Below are positions 1 through 8,377 of a stretch of DNA of 13,262 nucleotides, in pieces. A program made the position numbers and the translations under genes. Positions within the stretch are counted from its first letter, which is position 1; each line of letters opens with the position of its first letter. Below the pieces are notes generated by a model. The model worked only from the letters and a program-made list of their open reading frames with translations. It had not been told where the DNA came from and did no database searches. This DNA is from UBA7236 sp964638865 (GTDB lineage: Bacteria; Bacteroidota; Bacteroidia; Chitinophagales; BACL12), in contig CAZXBG010000117.1 in the NCBI GenBank assembly GCA_964638865.1, forward strand, positions 1-13,262, given 5' to 3'.

Positions 1-6
1 TTACGT

Positions 7-108
7 TTTTCCTGTGAAGACACTGCTGGGGCGTGCTGGGGTGAGACGCTGCCGAACGATTTTCCGTGTGAAGATACTGCTGGGTCGTGCTGGGGGTGAA
101 ACGCTGCT
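7..108. repeat. Two-copy imperfect tandem repeat, period 53-54 bp
   Basis: Copy 1 (about 7-53) and copy 2 (about 60-108) align over their whole length with single-base indels and a few substitutions. Each holds TGTGAAGA, then ACTGCTGGG, CGTGCTGGG and ACGCTGC in the same order. The unit is much richer in G than the surrounding DNA and contains an internal duplication of TGCTGGG. No reading frame of note crosses it. The array may extend to the left of the window edge. Function is unknown; it may be part of a dispersed intergenic repeat family. Confidence 0.7.
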
Positions 109-205
109 AAGGCAAAATATATCGACACCTTAAATTAGAATCTACCTGAAAAAATCCAGTACAATTTTTGCACAAAGATAACTTTCGAGCCATCTTTACG
201 TTTAT

Positions 206-2155
206 ATGCAAATGATCAGATACACCTTAACTGCCCTGTTACTGGTAATTTTTATAGAGGGCTTTTCCCAGCCGGTAACGCAAGCCAACGCTTCTAAAAA
301 AGCCTTAAAATATTTAGATGAAGGCGTACAACGCGCAATGGCGAAATACCTCGATAAGGCTGTGGAAAGTTTCACCAATGCCACACTGGAAGAACCTAAT
401 TTTGTTACTGCATGGATATATCTTGGTGATACATACCGCAACTTAAAGAACGATTCTATGGCCATGGAATCCTATACACATGCAGTTGATCTCGATCCTG
501 ATGGCGATATTTGGGTATACACAAAACTTGCAGAAGCAGAAGGAAATGTGGGTATGTATGAGGAAGCTCTGGATCATATTGTATTATTTCTGTCAAACCC
601 TGAAGTAACGGGCGACCCCAGAATTAAAGCGAACAGACTTAAAACAAATTTCACCTTTGCAAAAGCGGCTATTTTAAATCCGGTAGATTTTAATCCTGTA
701 AATATGGGAGACGCCATAAACAGTGAGTTTCCTGAATATTTTCCATCACTTTCTGTGGATGGTTCTGTGCTTGTAATGACGCGAAGAATACCGGTTTTAC
801 CGCCAGTTACGGATCCACGAAATCCGAATGTTGATCAGGAAGATTTTTATATCTCCAATTTTAAAGATGGCGCATGGACGATCGCGGAAAATATGGGTGC
901 ACCTATCAATACCTCCTTGAATCAGGGCGCGCAAAATATTTCAGCGGATGGCCGTTATTTGTTTTATACTTCCTGTGATGACTTGGAAAATGGCTATGGA
1001 AGCTGCGACCTTTACTATTCTATTAAAATAGGTAATGTCTGGTCAAATCCCGAAAATTGTGGGCGTGTTATTAATTCCAGCGACTGGGAATCGCAACCTT
1101 CTGTGTCAGCAAATGGCCAGCATTTATTTTTTAGCAGTGCCCGGTCTGGAAGCAATGGCAGTTACGATCTCTGGATGTCAACCATGGGTGACGACGGATA
1201 TTGGGAAGAGGCTGAAAATCTTGGAAAAACAATTAATACGCCTTATTCTGAACAATGCCCCTTTATTCATCCTGATGGGACTACCTTGTATTTTTCCAGC
1301 GAAGGTCATCCGGGAATGGGGGGTTCAGATCTGTTTTATTCGAAACGCGATGAAAATGGTGATTGGTCGAAACCGGTAAATCTCGGTTATCCTATAAATT
1401 CAAAAGACCGCGAGATCAGTTTATCTGTTTCAGCAAACGGAACTACTGCATATTTCTCAAGCGATAGAGGCAAAAAACTGGGCGAACTCGATATTTATAC
1501 CTTCGAATTACCCGCAGACGTGCAAGCCGATCCTGTTACTTGGGTAAAAGCAATAGTTACCGATAAAATTACACGTCTCCCACTTAAATCAAATGTTCAG
1601 TTAGTGGATATAGAAACCAGTACAATAATTGCCACCTCTATTTCTGATCTTAAAACCGGCGAATTTTTAATCGTACTTCCCATTGGAAAAGATTACAGTT
1701 TATTTGTACAAAAAGAAGGTTATTTATTTCATTCGGAAAACTTCAGTTTATTAACTGCAATTCCAAATAAACCTTTTATTATAAATGTAGAATTACAGCC
1801 AATAAATGCCGGAGAAATTCTCACACTTAAAAATATTTTCTTTGAAACTGCCTCTGCAGGATTATTATCTGTATCACAAACCGAATTAAATAAGGTAGTG
1901 GAAATGATGTTAAAAAATCCTACAATGAAGATAAGGGTGAATGGGCATACGGACAATATTGGTGCTGAATCTGATAATTTAAAATTATCACTTGACAGGT
2001 CGTTGAGTGTAAAAAATTACCTAATAGAACATGGTATTGGAGCCGAACGTATCACAAACAAAGGATTTGGTGAATCAAAACCAATTGATATTAATACCAC
2101 TGAAACCGGAAAGGCAAATAATCGCAGAACAGAAATAGAAATTTTAAGTTTATAA
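206..2155 (+). CDS. PorE-like envelope protein: TPR, PD40 propeller, regulatory-like domain, OmpA C-terminal domain
   Basis: A 649-residue secreted protein. Residues 1-22 form a signal peptide ending in GFSQ, with no lipobox cysteine. Residues about 34-130 are TPR-like helices. Residues about 165-435 hold four or five PD40/WD40-like blades with recurring S.DG..L.F.S cores and 'SDLFYS' or 'YDLWMS' strand ends. Residues about 450-535 resemble a carboxypeptidase-regulatory-like beta domain. Residues about 540-649 are an OmpA C-terminal domain with NGHTDNIG (N579-G586), D583 and R598 in the positions expected to bind diaminopimelate of peptidoglycan. This order matches PorE, the type IX secretion protein that ties the complex to peptidoglycan, but the architecture is widely duplicated in Bacteroidota and PorE itself is a lipoprotein, so PorE identity is not claimed. 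ATG 206 is followed by ATG 212; either gives the same signal peptide. It is transcribed alone. Confidence 0.88.
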   Translation: MQMIRYTLTALLLVIFIEGFSQPVTQANASKKALKYLDEGVQRAMAKYLDKAVESFTNATLEEPNFVTAWIYLGDTYRNLKNDSMAMESYTHAVDLDPDGDIWVYTKLAEAEGNVGMYEEALDHIVLFLSNPEVTGDPRIKANRLKTNFTFAKAAILNPVDFNPVNMGDAINSEFPEYFPSLSVDGSVLVMTRRIPVLPPVTDPRNPNVDQEDFYISNFKDGAWTIAENMGAPINTSLNQGAQNISADGRYLFYTSCDDLENGYGSCDLYYSIKIGNVWSNPENCGRVINSSDWESQPSVSANGQHLFFSSARSGSNGSYDLWMSTMGDDGYWEEAENLGKTINTPYSEQCPFIHPDGTTLYFSSEGHPGMGGSDLFYSKRDENGDWSKPVNLGYPINSKDREISLSVSANGTTAYFSSDRGKKLGELDIYTFELPADVQADPVTWVKAIVTDKITRLPLKSNVQLVDIETSTIIATSISDLKTGEFLIVLPIGKDYSLFVQKEGYLFHSENFSLLTAIPNKPFIINVELQPINAGEILTLKNIFFETASAGLLSVSQTELNKVVEMMLKNPTMKIRVNGHTDNIGAESDNLKLSLDRSLSVKNYLIEHGIGAERITNKGFGESKPIDINTTETGKANNRRTEIEILSL

Positions 2156-2210
2156 TATCATATAATTATTAATTTCACTTTCATCAACCAAACGACAATA
2201 AACAGCCTCT

Positions 2211-2218
2211 TAATTTTG
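2211..2218 (+). promoter_or_regulatory. Candidate -7 box (TAATTTTG) for the decayed cupin gene
   Basis: An exact match to the Bacteroidota -7 consensus TAnnTTTG lies 21 bp before ATG 2240. No TTTG-type -33 box is seen 19-21 bp upstream, so the promoter is weakly supported. It does mark 2240 as the original gene start. Confidence 0.4.
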
Positions 2219-2239
2219 TAACCTCTAAATTTACCGGCT

Positions 2240-3007
2240 ATGAAAATAGATGTGACAAGATCAATCCCTATTGTTGACGGAGAAAAGATAACGAAAATTG
2301 AATTTGAGTCAAATTATTTAAAAACACAACAACCCGTAATTCTTCGTGGCTGATGGAAACAATATCCCGCTTACACCAAATGGAATTACAATTTTTTCAA
2401 GCAGATAATGGGCGCTACAGAGGTTGGGCTTTACAGCAGCTCAAAAGCTGACCCCAGCCAGACCTTATCAGTTCCAACTGTAAAAATGAAATTTAGCGAA
2501 TACCTGAATTTAATAGAAACTAAGGCTACAGATTTGCGATTATTTTTGTTCCCCATATTTAAATTTAAACCTGAACTACTAAAGGACTTCGGATACTCCT
2601 CAATAACAAAGGGTTATATCAAACTTCCATTCATGTTTTTCGGTCCGAAAAATTCTGTTACACGCATGCATCAGGATATTGATATGAGCAATGTTTTTCT
2701 CACGCAATTTGAAGGAAAAAACGTGTTATATTATTCGCACCCGATCAGTAGGATCTATTATATAAACTTCCATTTAATGAGTAGCAGTGGGCAGTTTGTA
2801 ACATTGGAGCTAATTCGTTCCAAGGCAAAATATATTAAGCATTTTAATATTATCAAATTACGGAGTGGAAGCTGTAATTATTTGCTAATCTGCATTTTCA
2901 ACATTTTTTTATCCTTTTTTTATCCGCCCAATCTGCGTCATCCGCGTTCCCTTTTGTTTCCTATTGCGCAAGGACTGAAACAAGATGGGTCGTTCTTGCA
3001 GGATTAA
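2240..3007 (+). pseudogene. Decayed JmjC/cupin_8-like gene: in-frame TGA and lost C-terminal half
   Basis: Starting at ATG 2240 the frame reads MKIDVTRSIPIVDGEKITK and continues to VILRG, then meets TGA at 2351-2353 (codon 38). It stays open in the same frame until 3007. Residues about 1-180 resemble the cupin-like (cupin_8, JmjC-related) proteins common in Bacteroidota: QQPVILRG, PAYTKWN, MKFSEYL, and an iron-binding H-x-D at H144-Q-D146 within MHQDIDMSN. Similarity stops near 2780, at a GCAGT-type low-complexity stretch. The following codons encode a cysteine- and phenylalanine-rich tail without family features, and the distal metal-binding histidine expected in the C-terminal half is missing. 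The intact stretch from ATG 2408 alone (199 residues) would lack the conserved N-terminus. TGA is a normal stop elsewhere in the window, so recoding is unlikely. From memory of the family, the TGA replaces a leucine codon, possibly TTA. Original function unknown; possibly a 2-oxoglutarate/iron-dependent hydroxylase. Confidence 0.75.
2781..3007. other. Non-homologous tail joined to the cupin remnant
   Basis: The stretch begins with GTAGCAGTGGGCAGTTTG, a low-complexity GCAGT-type sequence, and then runs into T-rich DNA (2895-2925) and a segment reading AATCTGCGTCATCCGCGTTC. It looks like intergenic DNA that happens to be open in the cupin frame. No conserved protein segment is recognisable on either strand. 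Confidence 0.5.
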
Positions 3008-3047
3008 GGTTTACTGAAAATGAAAATTAGGTTCTATCCACATCTCA

Positions 3048-3085
3048 CGCCATTGTTGGTGTTTCTCACCAACCACCGAATGGCG
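3048..3085. repeat. Inverted repeat / hairpin A in the intergenic region
   Basis: CGCCATT (3048-3054) pairs with AATGGCG (3079-3085). Inside it, TTGGTG (3056-3061) pairs with CACCAA (3067-3072) around a five-base loop, leaving an asymmetric internal bulge (3073-3078). The arms are fully complementary. There is no T-run after it, so it is not a standard terminator. It could be a REP/MITE-like element or a leader structure. Confidence 0.6.
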
Positions 3086-3109
3086 TAGTTGAACCATCAT
3101 GCAAAAATA

Positions 3110-3150
3110 AGTCCCAAGTAAACTACTCCTAAGTTGTGCTTGGGTGGACT
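3110..3150. repeat. Inverted repeat / hairpin B in the intergenic region
   Basis: AGTC-CCAAG (3110-3118) pairs with CTTGG-GTG-GACT (3139-3150), with a three-base bulge on the 3' arm and a loop of about 20 bases. It lies 25 bp after hairpin A and about 60 bp before the kinase promoter box. Function unknown. Confidence 0.5.
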
Positions 3151-3210
3151 ATCCTATAAAACACGCGTATAAGATCCTTTATGTTAAGGCGATTTTCCAC
3201 TCTTTTTGAG

Positions 3211-3218
3211 TATTTTTG
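3211..3218 (+). promoter_or_regulatory. -7 promoter box (TATTTTTG) of the phosphorelay operon
   Basis: An exact TAnnTTTG match, 44 bp upstream of ATG 3263. Transcription would begin near 3223-3226, inside the upstream extension of the open frame that runs back to a TTG at 3206. This supports ATG 3263 as the true start of the first kinase. A clear -33 TTTG at the usual 19-21 bp spacing is not seen. Confidence 0.5.
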
Positions 3219-3262
3219 TACAACTTCGGCAGAGACTTGAAAAAAGCTATTTATTATTAATA

Positions 3263-6200
3263 ATGTATAAACTTTCCACCTCCATTCTAACGCGCTTATG
3301 CATCTTTCTGGGGATATTTTTTTATGCCGGCATTTCTTTTTCTCAACAATTCCATTTAAAGAATTATCGTATTAGTGATGGTTTAGCCGGCATTTCGGTT
3401 ACTTGTTTGTTACAGGATTCGAGAGGATACATCTGGATTGGCACAAAAGATGGGGGAATTTCGCGTTTTGATGGGAAAACTTTTGTCAATTACAATAAAC
3501 AATCAGGAGTTGGCGATAATACCATCAATTGTTTATTTGAAGACCGTTCCGGTAATATATGGATCGGAACACAAAAAAATGGTGTCACAAAATTTAACGG
3601 ATTTGAATTTATCCAATACAATAAATCAGCAATAAAAAGTATCGATAAAATTTTCAGTGATAGCACCGGCACCATATTATTATATAGTTTCCCGAAATTA
3701 TATAAACTGGAAGGAGATAGCATAGTTGAAAATACAGAAAGGAATTCCAGCGGACTGCAGAATTTTTTCAGAGCAGGCGGACCTAAAGCTTATCAGTCGC
3801 TTATCGATAGAAACGGAAATAAATGGATCGCCACTTATAGCGGTATCTATACGATTAAAAAAGAATTTGTAGATAAGGAAGATGCAATTGACCATAAAAC
3901 ACAATTTATTTTAAATGGAGAAAATAATGAAATTTCTGCATCCAGTTTAATGCAAGACCGGGAAGGAAATATTTGGATAGGCACCGATTTTAACGGACTT
4001 TACATGTTTTATGATGGTGCATTTTCCAATTTCAATAATCTAACCTCCCTTAAAAATATTTATATTACCGATGTAAAACACATTGATGATGCAATTATGC
4101 TTGGAACTTCAGAAGGTCTAAAAAAAATTAAACCCTCAGCAACCGGCAATGATTTTAATGAAGAAGTATTAAATATTCCGGGATTTAAATCCACCGCACA
4201 AATTAATTGTATATACTCCAACAACATTAACTTTCTGATCGCTGCTGATGAGAACAACAATTTTATTCAATACGATGGAAAACTGAGCCATTTCCGTTTA
4301 AAAGAAATTCCGGATCAAAGCCAGATCACCGCTATTACCCTCGACAGAAATAATAATATTTGGATTGGGACAAATAATAACGGAGTATATTTAAAAACTA
4401 AAACAGGTATAATTCATTATTCAGAATATGATTCTATTTCTACAAATCTGATCACAGAACTCGTAATGGATTCCAAGGGAAATATCTGGATAGGTACAGA
4501 GGATAAAGGTGTAATTAAATATGATGGAAATAGTTTTGAAAATTATACCTATTTCGATAATGGATTAATCAATAATAATATTTCCTGTATCACGGAGGAC
4601 AGAAACGGACTGCTTTGGTTCGGAAGTCCTGATGCGGGAATGTGCAGTTTTAACGGGGAGGATTTTTCTTTTTTTACAGCTAATGATGTTCTGAGTTCCA
4701 ATAATGTTTTTTCTATCACCTTCGATAAAACAGGAAATTTATGGGTAGGATTAAATGACGGTGTTGATCAATTGATCTTTAATGCTGACTCTACTATCAC
4801 AACAAAACATTTTGATGCTTATGATGGTTTTACAGGAATTAAAAACAATAAAAAAGCAATTTACTGTGATGAATTTAATAACATATGGTTTGGAACAGTG
4901 AGCGGTTTGTTTCGATACAATCCGAAGGAGGATATAGTAGGCCGCACACAACCACTGGTTGAATTGCGCAATATCCGTTTATTTTATGAAACCGCAGATT
5001 GGGGGCCTTATTCCGATACTACATCAGGCTGGTATAACTTACCTGTTAATTTAAAACTTCCTTACGATCAAAACACCTTGACCTTTGATTTCAGTGCATT
5101 ATTTTTTTCAGTACATGAAAAAATTACCTATTCTGTAATGTTGGAAGGTGCTGAAGATACCTGGACGAATATTGGGAATACGGCATTTATGACCTATTCC
5201 AATTTGAAACCCGGTTCTTATAATTTTTTGGTAAAAGCTCAAAATGCTGATGGTGTTTGGAGCAATACTGTCTTCTATTCTTTTCTAATAAAAAAACCAT
5301 TTTGGGCAACATTATTATTTCAGATCACTTGTGGGATTTTAGGACTTTCACTGCTTGTGCTTATTAATTATTTGCGCAATCGGCAATTGAGAAAAAGAGC
5401 ACATCAATTAGAAGAAACAGTTACACTGCGAACAACAGAGTTAGAGCAACAAAAAATAAAAGCAGTAGAATCAGCAGAGAGAGCGGAACGTTCAGAAAAA
5501 GCAAAGGAAGAATTTTTAGCCAATATGAGCCATGAAATCAGAACTCCTATGAATGCGATTTTGGGAATGACACGATTGCTCTTAGATAAAGACCCATTAC
5601 AAATACAACTAAAATATCTCAATGCAATAAAGCAATCCTCCGATAATTTATTATATATTATAAATGATATTCTCGACCTTTCGAAAATTCAGGCCGGCAA
5701 AATGGAACTGGAACAAATACCGTTTAATATCAGAAGTCAGTTGATTAATTTTAAGGAGATCATGAAATTTAAATCGGAGGAAAAAAATATTGGTTTTGAT
5801 ATAAATATTGATGATGCTATTCCTGAATTTATTATCGGAGATCCTGTAAGATTAAATCAGATATTAATAAATCTGACAGGAAATGCAATAAAATTTACGG
5901 ATGTAGGGCATGTTATTTTAAAATGTAATTTAATTTCCACACAAAATAATATTGCAACTATTGCCTTCGCGATTGAAGATACCGGCGTTGGAATTCCTGA
6001 AGATAAACTCGATAGTATTTTTGAAAATTTTTCTCAGGCAGATAAAGCTACAACGCGTAAATTTGGCGGAACGGGTTTGGGATTGAGCATCAGTAAAAAT
6101 CTTACATCACTTTATCATGGAAAAATTCATGTAACCAGTGAACCCGGTAAAGGATCAGTTTTTACCGTTACGATTCCATTCGAAATTGCGGATGCATCTC

Positions 6201-6643
6201 AAATGGAAAAGGAGGAAGTTTTAACAACAATTTCCGACAACGGATTACATAATTTCAGAATTTTGTTGGTGGAGGATAATATGTTTAACCAAATGGTAGC
6301 GATCGACAGTATAGAAGGTATGTTTAAGGATGCAAAAGTGGAAGTTGCGGAAAATGGACAAATCGCAGTAGATAAACTTAACTCCGATAACTACGACATC
6401 ATATTAATGGATGTTCAGATGCCGGTGATGGATGGATATGAAGCAGCGAAAACAATTCGAAAACTTTCTGATATATCCAAAAGTAAAACACCAATAGTTG
6501 CTATGACGGCAAGCGTAATTAAAAGCGAAGTGGATAAATGTTATGAAAGTGGAATGGATGATTTTATTTCAAAACCATTCGAGCCGGAAGACCTCCGACA
6601 AAAAATTTTAAAATATGCAACAACTAAAAATACCCTTAATTAA
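3263..6643 (+). CDS. Hybrid histidine kinase with Reg_prop double propeller, Y_Y_Y domain and fused receiver
   Basis: From ATG 3263 the protein has 1126 residues; the frame is open to TTG 3206, but that stretch contains the promoter box. Residues 1-28 are a signal peptide ending in ISFSQQ. Residues about 30-585 hold about ten visible W-I-G-T-type Reg_prop blades (first W58), consistent with two periplasmic propellers. Y_Y_Y spans about 601-677. One membrane helix follows (about 681-703), then a coiled-coil signalling helix. HisKA carries H757 in NMSHEIRTPMN. The HATPase domain has the N box near 870-880, EDTGVGI, and KFGGTGLGL near 930-940. A C-terminal receiver has phospho-acceptor D1050 in LMDVQMP and the conserved lysine in SKPF. 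This resembles the hybrid two-component sensors of Bacteroidota that sense carbohydrates, but lacks their AraC-type DNA-binding end, and no glycan-use genes are near. The ligand is unknown. Its 3' end overlaps the next kinase gene by 29 bp. Confidence 0.93.
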   Translation: MYKLSTSILTRLCIFLGIFFYAGISFSQQFHLKNYRISDGLAGISVTCLLQDSRGYIWIGTKDGGISRFDGKTFVNYNKQSGVGDNTINCLFEDRSGNIWIGTQKNGVTKFNGFEFIQYNKSAIKSIDKIFSDSTGTILLYSFPKLYKLEGDSIVENTERNSSGLQNFFRAGGPKAYQSLIDRNGNKWIATYSGIYTIKKEFVDKEDAIDHKTQFILNGENNEISASSLMQDREGNIWIGTDFNGLYMFYDGAFSNFNNLTSLKNIYITDVKHIDDAIMLGTSEGLKKIKPSATGNDFNEEVLNIPGFKSTAQINCIYSNNINFLIAADENNNFIQYDGKLSHFRLKEIPDQSQITAITLDRNNNIWIGTNNNGVYLKTKTGIIHYSEYDSISTNLITELVMDSKGNIWIGTEDKGVIKYDGNSFENYTYFDNGLINNNISCITEDRNGLLWFGSPDAGMCSFNGEDFSFFTANDVLSSNNVFSITFDKTGNLWVGLNDGVDQLIFNADSTITTKHFDAYDGFTGIKNNKKAIYCDEFNNIWFGTVSGLFRYNPKEDIVGRTQPLVELRNIRLFYETADWGPYSDTTSGWYNLPVNLKLPYDQNTLTFDFSALFFSVHEKITYSVMLEGAEDTWTNIGNTAFMTYSNLKPGSYNFLVKAQNADGVWSNTVFYSFLIKKPFWATLLFQITCGILGLSLLVLINYLRNRQLRKRAHQLEETVTLRTTELEQQKIKAVESAERAERSEKAKEEFLANMSHEIRTPMNAILGMTRLLLDKDPLQIQLKYLNAIKQSSDNLLYIINDILDLSKIQAGKMELEQIPFNIRSQLINFKEIMKFKSEEKNIGFDINIDDAIPEFIIGDPVRLNQILINLTGNAIKFTDVGHVILKCNLISTQNNIATIAFAIEDTGVGIPEDKLDSIFENFSQADKATTRKFGGTGLGLSISKNLTSLYHGKIHVTSEPGKGSVFTVTIPFEIADASQMEKEEVLTTISDNGLHNFRILLVEDNMFNQMVAIDSIEGMFKDAKVEVAENGQIAVDKLNSDNYDIILMDVQMPVMDGYEAAKTIRKLSDISKSKTPIVAMTASVIKSEVDKCYESGMDDFISKPFEPEDLRQKILKYATTKNTLN

Positions 6644-7982
6644 CACGCAGCTTATTATAGAGCCGCCATCATGGCAAACATGGTGGATCTACAGTATTTC
6701 TGTGATCGCAATTGCAGCATTTATTTATTATATCATCCGCAAACGAATTCGCGATACGGCGGTTGATCAGCGTTTATTAAGAGAACGTGTTCGCGAGAAA
6801 ACGAAAGAACTGGAAGCACAAAAAGAACGCGCGGAATATTCGGAAAGAGTGAAGGAACAATTTCTTGCAAACATGAGTCATGAGATCAGAACACCTATGA
6901 ATGCAATATTGGGCGTAACCAGGTTATTATTGGAAAAAGAACCACGCAACGATCAATTAAAATATTTAAATGCCATTAAACACGCTTCTGATAATTTATT
7001 GGTAATTATAAACGATATACTTGATCTTTCTAAAATAGAAGCCGGAAAAATTAATTTTGAACGCATTTCTTTCGATCTTCGCAACGAAATTTTATCGGTG
7101 ATTGATACCATCAAGGTAAATGCTGATGAAAAAAAATTATTGCTCAAATATGAAATGGAAGAAAGTATTCCTTTCAATATTTCTGGAGATCCATATAGAT
7201 TAAGTCAGGTATTATTGAATCTTGTTGGCAACGCAATTAAATTTACGGAAAAAGGAAGCGTTACCATTCGTGTTTCCAAAATAATGGAACAATCCAACAA
7301 TATTGAATTGAAGTTCAGTATTGAGGATACCGGTATTGGAATTGCTAAAGATAAACTTGATTTTATTTTCGACATGTTCACACAGGAGACGAGCAGTACA
7401 ACACGAAAATTCGGTGGTTCCGGATTAGGACTTGCAATTTGTAAAAAATTGGTAGAATTGCAGGGTGGAACAATTCACGTGGAAAGTGAACCCGGTAAAG
7501 GTTCGGTATTTAGTTTTAAAATTCAATATCAGATAGAGAAAAATAATCCCGTTTCTGAAATAACAACAAAAGAAGAACCGACAATTAAAAATAATTTAAA
7601 AGGTTTGCGGATATTACTTGCAGAGGATAATGAATTTAATCAGATGGTAGCGGTTGATACTTTAGAAAGTGCCATTGAGGATGTAACGGTGGATGTTGCA
7701 AAGAACGGTAAAGAAGCAGTGGATATGCTGAACACAAAATTTTACGACATTGTTTTAATGGATATTCAGATGCCGGAAATGGATGGACATGAAGCTACTA
7801 AATTAATACGGAGCAGTCACGATAATAAAATAAATGCAATACCAATTATTGCAATGACCGCAAGTGTGATAAAAGTGGAAGTAGACAAATGTTTTGAAAG
7901 TGGAATGAATGAATTTGTTGGAAAACCATTTTCCGTAGATGAATTATTAGAAAAAATTTCGAAAATGATCAATCAAAAATAA
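6615..7982 (+). CDS. Sensor-less hybrid histidine kinase, tandem paralogue of the upstream kinase
   Basis: 455 residues. The first 19 or so are predicted periplasmic. Of these, residues after about 10 (LIIEPPSWQTWW) match the junction normally found between a Y_Y_Y domain and its membrane helix. A helix at about 20-42 and a short coiled coil follow. HisKA carries H89 in NMSHEIRTPMN, then an N box (NLVGNAIKF), EDTGIGI and KFGGSGLGL. The receiver has D383 in LMDIQMP and the lysine in GKPF. No signal peptide, propeller or complete Y_Y_Y is present. An 80-residue block around the H box is 59/80 identical to kinase 1 by hand count. ATG 6615 is the only possible start, since an in-frame TAA lies one codon upstream (6609-6611). 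That ATG lies inside the 3' end of kinase 1 in another frame, so translation is probably coupled. All catalytic motifs are intact. It may act as an accessory kinase, a phosphatase or a heterodimer partner of kinase 1. Confidence 0.92.
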   Translation: MQQLKIPLINTQLIIEPPSWQTWWIYSISVIAIAAFIYYIIRKRIRDTAVDQRLLRERVREKTKELEAQKERAEYSERVKEQFLANMSHEIRTPMNAILGVTRLLLEKEPRNDQLKYLNAIKHASDNLLVIINDILDLSKIEAGKINFERISFDLRNEILSVIDTIKVNADEKKLLLKYEMEESIPFNISGDPYRLSQVLLNLVGNAIKFTEKGSVTIRVSKIMEQSNNIELKFSIEDTGIGIAKDKLDFIFDMFTQETSSTTRKFGGSGLGLAICKKLVELQGGTIHVESEPGKGSVFSFKIQYQIEKNNPVSEITTKEEPTIKNNLKGLRILLAEDNEFNQMVAVDTLESAIEDVTVDVAKNGKEAVDMLNTKFYDIVLMDIQMPEMDGHEATKLIRSSHDNKINAIPIIAMTASVIKVEVDKCFESGMNEFVGKPFSVDELLEKISKMINQK

Positions 7983-7991
7983 AAAGAGAAC

Positions 7992-8348
7992 ATGGAGAAT
8001 TATAAACGGATCAATTTAGCTTTTTTGGAGAATTTTACAAAAAATGATACCGGTAAAATGGTTCGATATATCAATATGTTTTTGCAGCTCGCTCCTTCCA
8101 GTATTCAGACTATGAAAGAGCAACATGCACATCAGGATTGGAACAACCTTAAAACAACAGCACATTCCCTAAAGCCGCAATTAGCATATATGGGAATAGA
8201 ATCACTTAAAGAAAATATCCTGCGCATTGAGGAATATGCCGGCGAATCGAAAAATCCACAGCATATTGAAATGCTTATAGCAGTAGTGGAAGAAGGTTGC
8301 AATGAGGCATTTGTCGAATTAAAAGACGTTATTCAAAAAATATCTTAA
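7992..8348 (+). CDS. Stand-alone Hpt (histidine phosphotransfer) protein
   Basis: 118 residues, the usual size of a single Hpt four-helix bundle. The phospho-accepting histidine is H58 in TTAHSLKPQLAYMG, with the expected lysine and glycine spacing behind it. No signal peptide or membrane segment is visible, so it is cytoplasmic. It starts 9 bp after the stop of the sensor-less kinase, with a purine-rich AAAAAGAGAAC before the ATG, and is almost surely co-transcribed with it. Its expected role is to take phosphate from the fused receivers (D1050 or D383) and pass it to a free receiver, most simply the product of the next gene. Specificity cannot be read from the sequence. Confidence 0.88.
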   Translation: MENYKRINLAFLENFTKNDTGKMVRYINMFLQLAPSSIQTMKEQHAHQDWNNLKTTAHSLKPQLAYMGIESLKENILRIEEYAGESKNPQHIEMLIAVVEEGCNEAFVELKDVIQKIS

Positions 8349-8377
8349 TATTGCAAACCAAAAATCTATAACACATT

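Noticed and set aside
2351..2353. In-frame TGA in the cupin-like gene as recoding (tryptophan or selenocysteine)
   Set aside because: TGA ends the asparaginase-domain, ribD and eamA genes here, no selenocysteine context is evident, and the gene has also lost its C-terminal half, so simple decay explains it.
109..2835. Shared 14-mer AAGGCAAAATATAT at 109-122 and 2822-2835 as a dispersed repeat end
   Set aside because: An AT-rich 14-mer shared twice in 13 kb is close to chance, and the flanks do not align.
3206..3262. Longer start (TTG 3206) for kinase 1
   Set aside because: The 19 extra residues precede a good signal peptide and are encoded by DNA containing an exact -7 promoter box; ATG 3263 is preferred.
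3263..7982. Assembly collapse as the cause of the sensor-less second kinase
   Set aside because: The two kinase cores differ at about a quarter of residues in the best-conserved block, so the cores were not merged. A junction artefact cannot be fully excluded without reads, but nothing in the sequence suggests it.
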